Source of the DNA: Balamuthia mandrillaris
Lineage: Eukaryota; Discosea; Longamoebia; Balamuthiidae
Reading direction: 5' to 3'
DNA: 20,929 bases
NCBI GenBank assembly: GCA_031835245.1
Contig: JAVKOQ010000658.1
Span: forward strand, 1 to 20,929
Of this stretch, positions 1 to 9,458 are shown one piece after another. The notes under the pieces were generated by a model. The model ran no database searches, had not been told where the DNA came from, and saw only the letters and a program-made list of their open reading frames with translations. The position numbers were made by a program, and so were the translations under genes. Positions within the stretch are counted from its first letter, which is position 1. Each line of letters starts with the position of its first letter.

Positions 1-47
1 AAGGGAAGGGAAGAAAGTATCTTTCTTAAAAACTCGTTTTTTTAAAG

Positions 48-893
48 GTTCACGAGAGGCAATTCCATCTCGTCTATCGAATCCGAGTTCGTGGAGACCT
101 TCAAGACGGAGATCAAAGTGCCTCCGGTTATTCCTCATTGGCTCTGGCAAGGACGGCGCAACGTGCGCCATCCCAGCATGAGACTTCGGCTCTTAAAAGA
201 CAACAACAACAATCACAATGTTGTTGGAGGAGAAGCACATCAACAACCATATAACGCGGATGGAGGAGCGATTATAACCACACCAACAGCAACAACGATA
301 ACTGTCACAACAACGAACGAGAGTGATCCAACCGACAGCAATGAAAGTGCTCCTTCTTCGTCTTCTTCTGCTTTTGAAGAAGAGCAAGTTCATCAACAAA
401 GGCAACAACATCAGCAACGATCCCCCGACCTTCGGGTCTCATGGGAAGGCCCTTCTTCTTCTTTCCAAAGGCCTGTGGAACATGAAACATCTCTCCTTTC
501 TCCCCCTCGTTCCAGTTCACCTATGTCACCTATTCCGGCAGATACTCTAAGAAGAGACAACAACAACACCCATGATGATGACAGCAGCATCGACAACAGT
601 AATAACGATAGTTTTCAAGAGGAGAAAGAAGCAAGCGGAGATGGATGGGTCGATGTGGATATCTCGGATGCGCAGTGGGATGAGTCCAGGGACTTGGATG
701 CATTGGCCTTGGAGCTGGGACCTTCGGGAAGATGGGTAACGAAGGCGTCATCTCTCCTCTGCTCTTCCTCGTTCTCTCTCTATGTTCTCTCTCTCTCGTT
801 CTCTCCGTAGTTCTCTTCTCTTCGTCATTCTCGTCTTTTTCTAATATGTTTTTCGGGCAACGTTAGAAACGAAGAAGCAACATCCCGTGGTAA
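48..893 (+). CDS. 3' end of an unrecognised protein gene (5' end outside window)
   Basis: I do not recognise this gene. My model has two exons, 48-735 and 867-893. The first follows a T-rich stretch ending in AAAG, which fits a splice acceptor, and no ATG precedes it in frame, so the gene starts left of the window. The second opens after TTAG and ends after eight codons at TAA (KRRSNIPW, stop). The visible protein has a compact N-terminal part (ETFKTEIKVPPVIPHWLWQG is typical) with several Trp and basic residues. A long disordered stretch rich in Asn, Thr, Ser and Gln follows, and then an acidic C-terminus ending near DGWVDVDISDAQWDES and GRWKRRSNIPW. The Trp- and Arg-rich end faintly recalls a dysferlin C-terminal motif, but too weakly to assign. 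TRIP13 follows on the same strand about 740 nt downstream. Confidence 0.5.
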
Positions 894-1632
894 AGTCACA
901 GCAGCACATGAGAACAGGATGCCCTTTTTATTTCCCTCCATCTCCTCTGTCTTCTGTCTTCTTCCCTTTGTTGCAACTAAATCTTTTTTTTTTAAGGTCT
1001 TGGTCTGGTTCTTTTTTTTTGTTTTATGTATTTTTTTTCTTTTCGTTTTTATGTTTGGTGTTTGTTTTTTTCCTTCACTGCTCGCTTACCCTCTTTCTCT
1101 CTTTCTTTCTTGTCGTTTCTTTCTTTCTTTCTATCTCTTTTTTTTTAATTGGTCTGCTATTCGGTTTTTTTATTTTTATTTTTATTTTTTATTTTTTATT
1201 ATTTTTTATTTTTTATTATTTTGTATTTATTTATATTATATTTATTTATTTCTTTATTTTTATTTTATTTTTTATTTTATATTATTTTTATTTTTATTTT
1301 ATTTTGTATTTTATTTTATTTATTTCTTATCCATCGCTACTCATTTTCAACCCTCTTTCTCTCTTTCTTTCTTGCCGTTTCTCTCTCTCTCTGCTCTTTG
1401 CTCTTTCATTTTTTTTTTTTTAGAGTTCTGCTACGTTTTTTTTTTTTCCCATCCGCTACTCTTTTTTCATTCATTCTTTTCTCTCTCTCTTTCTTTCTTT
1501 CCTTCTACTCTTTTTTTTTTGGGGGGTTTCCGCTACTTTTTTTTTTTGTTGTTGTCGAGAAAGAAAGAAAGTTTAAAAAACGGCAAGCTAGACGAACCCA
1601 AACGGAGCAGCGCGAAGGAGGAGAACAGGAGG
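894..1632 (+). repeat. T-rich low-complexity spacer between two tandem genes
   Basis: No gene is visible here. From about 970 to 1560 the + strand is almost pure pyrimidine or T/A: T homopolymers, TTTA/TTTTA arrays (about 1165-1325) and CTTT/CT tracts. The long apparent reading frames across it encode only Phe, Leu, Ile, Ser and Tyr and reflect composition. The stretch 1561-1632 turns purine-rich and is probably the 5' leader of TRIP13. A TGTCGAGA sequence at 1553-1560, close to the palindrome found upstream of other genes here, lies about 75 nt before the TRIP13 start. Confidence 0.75.
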
Positions 1633-1890
1633 ATGATGGACGATGCCATGACGGAGCGGTTGATAGTCTCTGCGGAGAGCTCGAGGAGCTGTCTTGTGGA
1701 TGGTGCGTTGCTCTTACTTTTTTTTTAAAAAACAAAAAAAAAATGCAATGGACAAGATCTCGTTTCGTCTTACCTGTGGTTCTTCTTGTTCAAACATAAG
1801 TTGAGGTTTGCTTATCGGCGGCTGGCGTTCAAACGAAGAAGAAAGTCTACCATCGAGTAGTGCATCTCCTTCAACAAAAGTACTCTCTTC

Positions 1891-1928
<38 letters not shown>

Positions 1929-4338
1929 CTCTTCTCTGTCTTGTACTTCATTGTTTTGCATGTCGGTTTGTCCTGTTCAGAGGTATATTATTGTATGAGA
2001 ACGGTATGGCTCCTTGTTCAGCTCCTTCTCCCATGCCGCCTGTTGCTTCGTTGCCAACTTCCTTCATAACGGATGGAAGCGGATGTCTCATGGTGGATTT
2101 CTCGGAGGATGGCTTTCTATCTTCCAACGTTGAATATATAGCCATATGCAGTTCATTTGGTTAGTTCTCTTCTTCTTGTTCTTGTTCTTGTTCTTCTTCT
2201 TCATGTTCTTGTTCTTGTTCTTCTTCTTCTTCTTCTTCACGTTCTGCTTTTCCTTCTCGTTCTGCATTTCTTCTTCTGCGTCTTACAGTTTTCCGGTTCT
2301 GGCAGAGATCACGAGACCGCTAAGTTTGTCAGGATTAGATCCAAGAGGAGTGCGTTTCCATCTCTTTCATCTTCAGGACGGCGGAAACGAGGCTGAGGAC
2401 GTCGACAACCATGGAGCACATGAAGATGCTACCTCTCGTTATCAACAATGGTAACATCTTACCTGCTCTTGCGTCTTTGAAAACAAGTTTATCGTCTTTT
2501 AAAAACAAAACCAGGATCCTTCCTTGTCGCGACTTTGATAGGATGTGGGAAAGGTATAGCCATAGCTCGCCTTTGCTCTTTGAACATACTCACATGCATA
2601 TTGTGTGCTCTCACGCAGTCTCGTCTTTGACGACGGAATCAAAGGACGATTGTTGAGTTATATCGAGACAGGTGCAACCCTTTTCCTTCAAGTGTACGAC
2701 ACCATTCTAATGCTATTGTTTCTGTGATAAAGGCTTATTATTTGCGGATAAAGCAGTCAATACCCAACTTATTTCGTGGAATCGGTATTATTACTTTTGT
2801 TTTGCTTCGTGCTTAAATTTCTATCGTTTGCTGATGTCCTTTCTTTGCGTTCTTCCATAACAACAGGATCGTATTGCTCTATGGTTACAAACTCTCTCTC
2901 TCTCTCTCTCTCGTCTCTCTCTGTATCTAAAATGTGCTTACACATACATTCTAGGGTATGAACGTGAAACTATAGTTCTCTTTTTTTCATTTCGTTATTT
3001 ACAGCCACATTTCAAGGCCACCAGGAACAGGTAAAACGTCACTGTGCAAGGCCCTCGCCCAGAAGATCGCCATTCGATTACAGCATCGCTATGACTATGG
3101 CCTTTTGATCGAATTGAATGCCCATAGGTGACTTTTCGCTTCTCTCTTTGCTTTTTTTTTCTCTTCTGCACATCCAAAAACCCATTAACAATTCTTCAGT
3201 CTATTTTCCAAATGGTTTTCCGAAAGTGGCAAAATGGTACTGCAACTCTTTGAAAAGATTCGCGACGTTACGGAAGCCAACAACGAAGCCTTTGTCTGCC
3301 TTCTCATTGACGAAGTCGAAAGCTTGACAGCAGCGAGAAGCAGAGCCATCGCCGGGAATGAGCCTTCGGACGCTGTTCGCGTCGTCAACGCTTTGCTCAC
3401 CCAAATCGATCGCATCAAGCATTTGAGGAACATTGTTGTGTTGACCACTTCGAACGTTAGCAATGCTTTGGACGATGTACGTGATATTAACGTTTTTTTT
3501 TGAGTTTTTATACCATTTGTTAACTGTTTGTGTTCGAAAGGCATTTCTGGATAGGGCAGATGTGAAGCAGTATATAGGGCTGCCGGGCGTTCGTTGTCGT
3601 TATAACCTTCTCAAGTCGGCTGCCGAAGAATTGATGAGAGTTAGCATCATTTCTCCTCGAGTACAGTTGCCCTCTTTCTTCGCTTTCGTGAAAGAATGAG
3701 CAAATACTAACCTGTTTATTTTCTTTTCTGCATTCGTTTTTTTTGCTTTCTTCTATCTTTTTATTCATCAGCAAGTTTTATTGGATTATCACTCGGTTCT
3801 GCTTTTCAAACGTACCTTTTGTTTGCTTTTCAGTTTACTCTTCATTCAGTTTTGGTAATTCTTTAAAAAAAACAACAGAAGAGGAAGAAAACAAATTGAC
3901 AAAGAGCAGTTTACATTTGTTACGAATTGCCTCTTTGTGCGAAGGCGTGAGCGGACGTTCCTTGCGTAAACTTCCTGTAAGTCTCTCTTTTCTGCTTCGA
4001 GGTCCCATTCATTCATTTAAAATCTTCCTCCCCTTTATTTATTTTTTTCAAACAGTTTGTTGCGCTTGCTTTGTACGTTCAGGTTAAACTTTTTCCTCCT
4101 TTTCTTCTTCTTGTTCTTCTTTTACTTCTTCTTCTTGCTTCTTCTTCTGCTTCTTTTACTCCTTCTTCCATTCTTTTTTTGTTATTAAAATATTTGTGAT
4201 ATTCAGCAATCGACAGCAACTTTGGCGCAGTTCCTGGATGCGGTGGAGCGAGCAATTATCGCCGAAAACAACAACAATATCAACGACGATCCATCCGCAA
4301 GAATGATAATGGACGGCTCTGCCGATAAAGAAGAATAA
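1633..4338 (+). CDS. TRIP13: TRIP13/Pch2 AAA+ ATPase, HORMA-domain remodeller
   Basis: TRIP13 (Pch2) is a hexameric AAA+ ATPase that, with p31comet, unfolds HORMA proteins such as MAD2 and Hop1. It acts in spindle-checkpoint silencing and meiotic control. My model has 16 exons: 1633-1702, 1801-1879, 1981-2159, 2306-2450, 2515-2553, 2619-2671, 2733-2784, 2867-2883, 2955, 3017-3127, 3200-3476, 3541-3660, 3772-3811, 3879-3976, 4056-4082 and 4207-4338. They sum to 1440 nt, or 479 aa, against about 430 in animals. Visible motifs are Walker A GPPGTGKT (about 212-219), Walker [10 protein letters not shown] (D286/E287), sensor 1 [17 protein letters not shown], and the sensor-2 motif [11 protein letters not shown] (Arg near 421). 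The N-terminal substrate-recognition region is recognisable ([19 protein letters not shown]) and carries an extra Pro/Ser-rich insert at exon 3. ATG at 1636 is an alternative start. AATAAA lies at 4396-4401, 58 nt past the stop. Family identity is near certain; the 1-nt exon is inferred. Confidence 0.93.
2162..2280 (+). repeat. TTC/TTCTTG-rich tract in TRIP13 intron 3
   Basis: The + strand carries imperfect TTCTTG, TTC and TCTTGT repeats for about 110 nt inside the intron between TRIP13 exons 3 and 4. It is pyrimidine-rich on the sense strand, like the other introns. A TTACAG acceptor at the end of the tract is not used in my model. The frame instead requires the acceptor CTGGCAG just before 2306. 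Confidence 0.7.
2955..2955 (+). other. Putative 1-nt microexon of TRIP13
   Basis: Exon 8 ends in TAT-G at 2883 before GTTACA. The Walker A exon opens with GCCACCAGG at 3017 after TTTCAAG. Joined directly they are one base short of the invariant YGPPGTGKT frame. Inside the intron, CATTCTAG (2947-2954), one G (2955) and GTATGA (2956-2961) form a good acceptor and donor around a single base. Including that G restores TAT GGG CCA CCA GGA. This is inferred from frame and splice signals only. Confidence 0.5.
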
Positions 4339-4416
4339 TGAACAGGCATGTACAAGGTATTTACAATAATCATCAACAACAGGAAGATATCAACAAATAA
4401 AACAAAAAACAAACAT

Positions 4417-6428
4417 TCAAGGAGGGGAATCGGACAACGGAAAGAACTTTGTGGACGCTTTGGAGACGACGCTCTCGCAGAGGGCCATCAACCATGACAT
4501 CACGTTGTTCATCGCTCGATGCATGCCTACTATCCTCTCATCGATGTCTGTTTTTTGTTTTTGTGGCGACGTCGTTACAAAAAAACGAAACCGAAAGAGA
4601 GCAAGGTACACAGTCCAAGAGAGAGAGAGAGAGAGAAAGAAACAGAGAGGGACGGAGAGACAGAGAGAAACAGAGAGAAAAAACAGAGAGAGAGAGAGAG
4701 AGACAGAGAGAGAAAGTGGAATAGAGAACAAGGAAAAAAAAAAGAAGAGAAAGAGAGATCATACCATGTAAACCATAAGCAGCACAAACATCGGCATAAT
4801 ACTGTGCCAACGTCGCTCGCTTCTTCGCCTTCACGCTATTACTTCCATTCACTCCAACCAATTGCTGTTGTTGTTGTCGCTGTTGTTGCTGTAGCTCCAC
4901 TTCCAATTCTCTCACTCTTCTCTCCGCAGCGAATCTTCTCTCCCTTTCCTGTCGCAACAAAGTCATCGTCTCCTCCAACTGCGCCTCCAACTCGGAGTGT
5001 CGGCCTTCTGCCTCGTGAGAGCGGCTCTCCAGGCGCAGCAACTGCTCTTTCAACGTTTGGATGAGGCGATGAAGTTGTTGAAGTTCTTCTTCTTCTGGTT
5101 CATCTTCATATTCTTCTTGTTCTTCTTCGTGTTCTTCTTCTTCGTCGTTTACACCTTTTTCTTTTCCTTTTGATGTTTCGGTTGTTCCTCGTCGTAAGCT
5201 TCTTGTTCGTGTTCGTCGTCGTCTTCTGCGTTGTCTTGTTGTCCCTTCTTCAGATTCTTCGTCTTCCTCATTCTCTTCTTCGGAATCGGATGTATAAGAA
5301 AGCAACAGCCGTTTTGCAATTGCTTCAAAAAGACCTTCCTGTTGATTTATTGTTGTGGAAAACAAAGATCAGTTTAACAAAGAGAATAAATACCAAATAG
5401 TGATGAGACACGAGTAAAAAGGAGAAAGTGAAGAGAGCGAGAGCGAGAGCGAGAGCGAGAGAGAGAAGATAAAAACAGAGAAAACTAGCAAACAAACGTA
5501 CGCCATTTTGAGCTTCCATCTCAACTATCAGCTGCTTCAAACGTTCCTGCAACGAACTAGCATCTATCGCAGTCGGCGCCATAGTCCCTCCAATCAAAAC
5601 GTTGTTGCTGTTACTCTCGTTATTGTTGTTTTGTCTCCAAAAAAGTATAGGGCCTATAAAGAGCTCCAGCTGACGAAGAAGCGTGCGTCGGCTCTCGTAC
5701 TCCCTCTCCAGGGCTTGCACCTGTCGTGAGACCTGTTCCATCCTGGCCGCCAATGTCGTCACACAAAACGAAAACGATGAAGAAGGAGACGAAGACAAGA
5801 AAGAAGGAGAAGGAGAAGAAGAAGGAGAAGACGAAGAAGAACAAGTAGAAGAAGAAAGCGGAGAAGAAGGAGAAGAATTCGATTCCACCAAAACTCCAGT
5901 AGCCCTCTCCTCTGCACTTCTTGCCGTTGTGGTCGTTGCGGTCGAACGGAGCTGCCGCAGCCGTCCTTGAAGGCTCTGCATCTCGCTCCTGGCCCTCCTC
6001 AGCTCCGCCCTGCAGCGGTCCGCCCAGCGAAGGGCTCGCAGCACGGCGGCATGGAGGCGCGCGTCGTAGTCCTCCACCAGCTTCTCGGCCTGACGGGCTC
6101 GAGTCTGGGCGTAGGCGAGGGCCTCCACCAGGCTGGCCACCTGGCTCTCCAGGGTGGAGGAGAAGGAGGAGGTCGCGCTGTCCAATTCTTCTACTTCTTG
6201 GTCGGACTCGTCAAAAGCGGAAGAAGCAGAAGCAGAAAGAAAGAGAGAAGAGGAAGCAGCAAGAGAAGGAGAGGCAGAGCGAGAAATGCTCGATGATGAT
6301 TGCGGGTGATTATTGTCGACAAAGGAGAAGGAGGAGGCGGCGCTCTCCTCTTCGGGGTCGTCCGGTGCACCAAAGGCAGAGTAGAGCTGGTCCCACTCTT
6401 CGAGTTGGGAAGAAGAAGACGGATCCAT
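4417..6428 (-). CDS. Unrecognised coiled-coil protein with low-complexity inserts
   Basis: I do not recognise a family. The model has three exons, read 6428-5502, 5338-4765 and 4547-4417, giving 543 aa. Donors are GTACGT and GTATGA, the acceptors end in CAG, and all phases agree. The N-terminus is acidic and Ser-rich (EEWDQLYSAFGAPDDPEEES). Long Leu/Arg/Glu-rich helical segments follow, one at roughly residues 90-165 (VASLVEALAYAQTRARQAEK) and one at 220-250 around ALEREYESRR, with a poly-Ser/Pro spacer between. Exon 2 has a Glu/Asp- and Arg-rich patch, then a strong coiled coil (EEELQQLHRLIQTLKEQLLR; ERERRFAAERRVRELEVE) and a poly-Gln run. The short C-terminus (DIDERIVGMHRAMNNVMSW) looks folded. 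This suggests a structural or scaffold protein, but no function can be assigned. It converges on TRIP13 with 78 nt between the two stops. Confidence 0.72.
4615..4761 (-). repeat. GA/CT simple repeat in intron 2 of the coiled-coil gene
   Basis: GAGAGA and CAGAGAGA repeats on the + strand (CT/CTGT on the sense strand) fill the intron between the second and third exons of the minus-strand coiled-coil gene. The apparent reading frames of Arg/Glu or Ser/Leu repeats here are artefacts of the microsatellite. Confidence 0.75.
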
Positions 6429-6843
6429 CAACAACAAGAAAAAGAAAAACTTGAGAAAAAAAAAAAAGAGGTCTCCTCCTTTTCTCCTTTCCTCCTCCTC
6501 CGCTCTTCTCTCTCTCTTTTTCTTTTTATTTATTTATTTTTTTTGTTTGACATTTGTTTTCTGATTGGATACGAAAACTCTGCATTATTGCTACGAAAAT
6601 TCAATTCTTTTAATGCCGACAATCTACTTCCCTCCGCTTGCCTCCTCTTCTGCTTCTTCTTGTTCTTCTTGTTCTTGTTCTTCTTGCTGTTCTTCTTCTT
6701 CTTCTTCTTCTTCTTCTTCTTGTTCTTCTTGTTCTGCTTATTCTTCTTCTTCTTCTTCTTCTTCTTCTTCTTTGCTATCTTTCTCATGGTTACTCTGTTG
6801 TGTGCTCCTCAACGCCCGTAGATCATCTTCATTGTACGGGCAT
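6429..6843. repeat. Spacer with T and TTC arrays between two minus-strand genes
   Basis: This stretch holds the upstream side of the coiled-coil gene and the 3' side of the ankyrin gene. On the + strand it is pyrimidine-rich. A TTC/TTG array runs from about 6645 to 6775 and reads as poly-Glu/Gln on the minus strand. Part of that array is in frame with a displaced last ankyrin repeat (see the ankyrin entry). I see no independent gene here. Confidence 0.6.
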
Positions 6844-8358
6844 TCATTTGCCAATGCCCACTCCACTGCAGTCTTGGTGACCAGATGGGGTGACTGTGCG
6901 TTCATCCCAAGGACATCCATTCATCCTCAACCACGTCAGCGCCGCCAATCCTCCATGGCACGCAGCCTGATGGCACGCGTTTGCACCCCAGGGACACCCA
7001 TGGTCCTTCAACCACCTCATCAACCGGAGGTCGCCCCTCTTGGCTGCTGTTGCAAAGGTGTGTTCGTCCCAAGGGCACCCCTTCTCCTTCATCCACTTCA
7101 ACACGTACAAACGGGGGCGTTGATAGCGGATGGCAGTGGAGAAGGTGTTTTGCTGCCAAGCAAAGCCCCTCTGGCGAGCCCATTGCACGACCTCCAAATG
7201 GCCTTTCTTCACTGCTGCCAGAAAGACCCTCTCAAAGGTGTTTGCATCCCATCCAGCGCTCTTTCCCAACGCCCATTGCAACACCTCCACGTGGCCCCGA
7301 GCTGCCACCAGCCGCAAGTTGCAGCCATCCCAAGGGCATCCATGCTCGTGAGCCCATTGCAGCACCTGCCAGTGCCCATGGTGGGCTGCTGCCTTGCAGG
7401 TCCCGTTGTCCCAAGGGCAGCCGTGCTCTCGCGCCCATCGCAAGACCTCCAAATGGCCTCCTTGTGCCGCCGCCGCGCAGGTGCTCCCGTCCCAAGGGCA
7501 GCCTTGCTCTCGAGCCCATCGCAGCACCGTCAAATGTCCGTTGCTTGCTGCCGCTGCGCACGTCTTCCCATCCCAAGGGCAGCCTTCCTCTCGCAGCCAT
7601 TGCAGCACCTGCAAGTGGCCCCCCTCGGCCGCGCCAGAGCAGGTCAACCTGTCCCAATCGCACCGTGTCGTTGCGCACAGAAACCGCAACACCTCCATGT
7701 TGCCTGCCTTTGCGGCCCAGAACAGGGGCTTGAGAGTGGAGTCAGCGGGGAGATGCGTGAGAACCCCCGGCAGCTCCTCCAGCATGTACTTCAACACGTC
7801 CACGTGCCCGTTCTGTGCGGCACGGCCGTAGGCCCAAATGCTCCACAAATGCCCTCGTGCTCGTGCCCATTGCAGCAGGGAGAGATGTCCTTCAGCCGCC
7901 GCTTGGTCAAAGGTTGAGGCCTCCCGATAAAAGCCATTGTCCATGGCCCATTGGAGCAGCTCCAGGTCCCCGTTTCGTGCCGCATGGCTGCACACCAGGG
8001 AATCCGTGGCCCACTTGTAAGGGCAGCCGTGTTCTTCCTTCAGCCACTTCATTATTTGGAGCTGGCCTTGCTTGGCTGCAGCCTCGTACAAGAAGGTGCG
8101 GGAGGGACACCCGTTTTCCAGAGCCCAGCGCAGGAGTGTGGCCCTGCTGCACACCGTCCCCACGTCCAACAGCAAGCGCAGGGGAGAGGCACAGCAAGAG
8201 AACCATCGTTTGCAGGTCAGGGCGGCGATGGCCACCATTCCCTTGGGCAGCATCGCCAAAATGTAGCTCAGGAGCTCTGGCGGAAGATGTTCTTCTATGG
8301 TACAGCCTTGTGGGTGTCTTTCCTCCTGGCGCTCCTCTGTCTTTTCTTTTTCTTGCAT
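6844..8358 (-). CDS. F-box-like protein with GCPWD-type ankyrin-like repeats
   Basis: Single uninterrupted exon of 504 aa beginning at ATG 8358. Residues about 20-58 read as an F-box-like helix set (EEHLPPELLSYILAML, then ALTCKRWFSCCAS). From about residue 70 onward come roughly 14 short repeats of about 27 residues. Their consensus is GHLEVLRWAREHGCPWD followed by a TCAAAA-like segment (positions about 260-480 are the most regular). Such repeats occur in large families in amoebae, brown algae, oomycetes and amoeba-infecting giant viruses. F-box plus repeat proteins are expected to act as SCF ubiquitin-ligase substrate adaptors, but the partner cannot be predicted. Unlike nearly all neighbours the gene lacks introns and is GC-richer, which fits lineage-specific expansion, retroposition or transfer. 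The C-terminus after NGCPWDERT departs from the repeat pattern, and the missing repeat continues in another frame toward 6738. Confidence 0.85.
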   Translation of the reverse strand: MQEKEKTEERQEERHPQGCTIEEHLPPELLSYILAMLPKGMVAIAALTCKRWFSCCASPLRLLLDVGTVCSRATLLRWALENGCPSRTFLYEAAAKQGQLQIMKWLKEEHGCPYKWATDSLVCSHAARNGDLELLQWAMDNGFYREASTFDQAAAEGHLSLLQWARARGHLWSIWAYGRAAQNGHVDVLKYMLEELPGVLTHLPADSTLKPLFWAAKAGNMEVLRFLCATTRCDWDRLTCSGAAEGGHLQVLQWLREEGCPWDGKTCAAAASNGHLTVLRWAREQGCPWDGSTCAAAAQGGHLEVLRWAREHGCPWDNGTCKAAAHHGHWQVLQWAHEHGCPWDGCNLRLVAARGHVEVLQWALGKSAGWDANTFERVFLAAVKKGHLEVVQWARQRGFAWQQNTFSTAIRYQRPRLYVLKWMKEKGCPWDEHTFATAAKRGDLRLMRWLKDHGCPWGANACHQAACHGGLAALTWLRMNGCPWDERTVTPSGHQDCSGVGIGK

Positions 8359-8794
8359 TCTCTCTTCTTTCCCTTCCGGTCTCTTCGGTTAAAAAAAATA
8401 ATTATTGAACAATATTTTATTGTGAATGAAAAAGGAGGAAACAAGGATGGCGGCTCACGGCTCATACAAAACTGGAGTTTTCATAGCTTCCTGCTTCTTC
8501 TTCCTCAACTACAGAAGGTTCATTCTAGTGGTGGAAAGATGCAATCCCTTCAAACTGACATTTAACTCCAGCGAAGATAGACGAGGCATTACCAGACAAA
8601 GTTGCAAACCTAATATATCAACTCTTTAAATGACATATTATATAATATTTGTGCTTTCTCAGAGGTTTCGTATCACTTAGGTTTTGGCACATATTATGGA
8701 ATTGTATTTAATCTTTCCATCCTACGAGGAGGATTGGGATATAAATAAGCCTACGAGGCGTCGACACAAAAAACCCAAAAGAATAGAAAAGAGG
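8359..8794. other. AT-rich divergent spacer, ankyrin gene / CRIPT
   Basis: No convincing gene. The region separates the divergent ankyrin (minus) and CRIPT (plus) starts and must carry both promoters. It is AT-rich around 8390-8425 and 8625-8660 (TTAAATGACATATTATATAA region). An in-frame extension upstream of CRIPT (from 8684) has no resemblance to the family and is treated as leader. Confidence 0.55.
8759..8766. promoter_or_regulatory. CGTCGACA site 36 nt upstream of CRIPT ATG
   Basis: A one-mismatch copy of the palindrome TGTCGACA lies 36 nt before the CRIPT start. This is about the same distance at which copies precede BOLA3 and the F-box/WD40 gene. Functional status is inferred from position and recurrence only. 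Confidence 0.4.
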
Positions 8795-9263
8795 ATGGTG
8801 TGCAAAAAGTGCGAGAAGAAGCTCAAACAGAACGTGATTTGTCCGGACCCTTGGAAAGAAGGCTCACGAAATGCCACCAAGTGCGTGTCCCTCCCCCTTT
8901 CTTCCCTTTTTCTCTCTTTCTTTTTTTTTTTGTGTATTCATCAAAACAAAAAAAACAGGGATAGGAAAGTGAACGAAAACAAGATATTGACAACGAAGCG
9001 ACGCTTCAACCCGTACCAAAAGCAGTGCCGCATCTGCAAGACCACCGTCCCGCAAGAGGGTTGCAACTACTGCCAACCCTGCGCCTATAAAAAAGGTACA
9101 ACAAAAAGATTTCCATCCATCTTGTTTTTTCTTCCCTCTTCTCTTCACCCTTTCAATCGTTCGCTCACTCTCTGAATTTCTTTTTCGTGTGGCCAAAGGC
9201 GTGTGCGCCATGTGTGGCAAACAGATCCTCGACACAACCATGTACAAACAAAGCGTCAAATGA
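8795..9263 (+). CDS. CRIPT: CRIPT, cysteine-rich Zn-ribbon protein
   Basis: Three exons, 8795-8880, 8959-9095 and 9199-9263, give 95 aa (animal CRIPT is about 101). The match to CRIPT runs the whole length: MVCKKCEKKL at the start, DPWKEGSRNATK, VNENKILTTK, RFNPY, CRICKTTVPQEG, YCQPCAYKKG and CAMCGKQILDTTMYKQ at the end. All CxxC pairs expected for the zinc sites are present. The family is known as a PDZ-binding partner of PSD-95 in animals and, more generally, as a component of the minor (U12-type) spliceosome. The very C-terminus ends in SVK instead of the PDZ-binding TSV of animals, so a PDZ role is not supported here. The start follows homology. Introns are 78 and 103 nt. The gene converges on the phosphotransferase gene. 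Confidence 0.95.
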
Positions 9264-9368
9264 TGATCCACACTTCCTTCCACCATGCGTTTTGCTTGTT
9301 TGTCCACCACCACAAAAAGCCAAACCGAAAAGTAAACTATTCAAAAATTGTACATAAAAATAATTTCT

Positions 9369-9373
9369 TTCTT

Positions 9374-9424
<51 letters not shown>
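9369..9424. repeat. (CT)n tract between convergent genes
   Basis: About 45 nt of CT repeats preceded by CTTT units lie between the CRIPT stop (9263) and the phosphotransferase stop (9459). With its flanks this is the whole 195-nt convergent spacer. No other feature is visible in it. Confidence 0.8.
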
Positions 9425-9427
<3 letters not shown>

Positions 9428-9458
9428 GTCATCATCGTTCTCATCATTGGCGATGAGG

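Noticed and set aside
887-1799. Several long plus-strand reading frames rich in Phe, Leu and Ile
   Set aside because: They arise from T homopolymers and CT/TTTA repeats. Only the last part (from 1633) is coding, as TRIP13 exon 1.
4451-4771. Plus-strand frame beginning MDALETTLSQRAINHD and ending in Arg/Glu repeats
   Set aside because: TRIP13 already stops at 4338. The minus strand gives a phased exon with CAG acceptor and stop (4547-4417), and the Arg/Glu tail is a GA microsatellite.
5921-6454. Plus-strand GC-rich frames antisense to the coiled-coil gene
   Set aside because: They are shadow frames of exon 1 (6428-5502). They show no splice signals and only biased Arg/Pro/Gly composition.
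6565-7917. 450-codon plus-strand frame
   Set aside because: It is antisense to the ankyrin-repeat gene. Its Cys/Pro/His pattern is the complement of the GCPWD repeats, and its first part is a TTC array.
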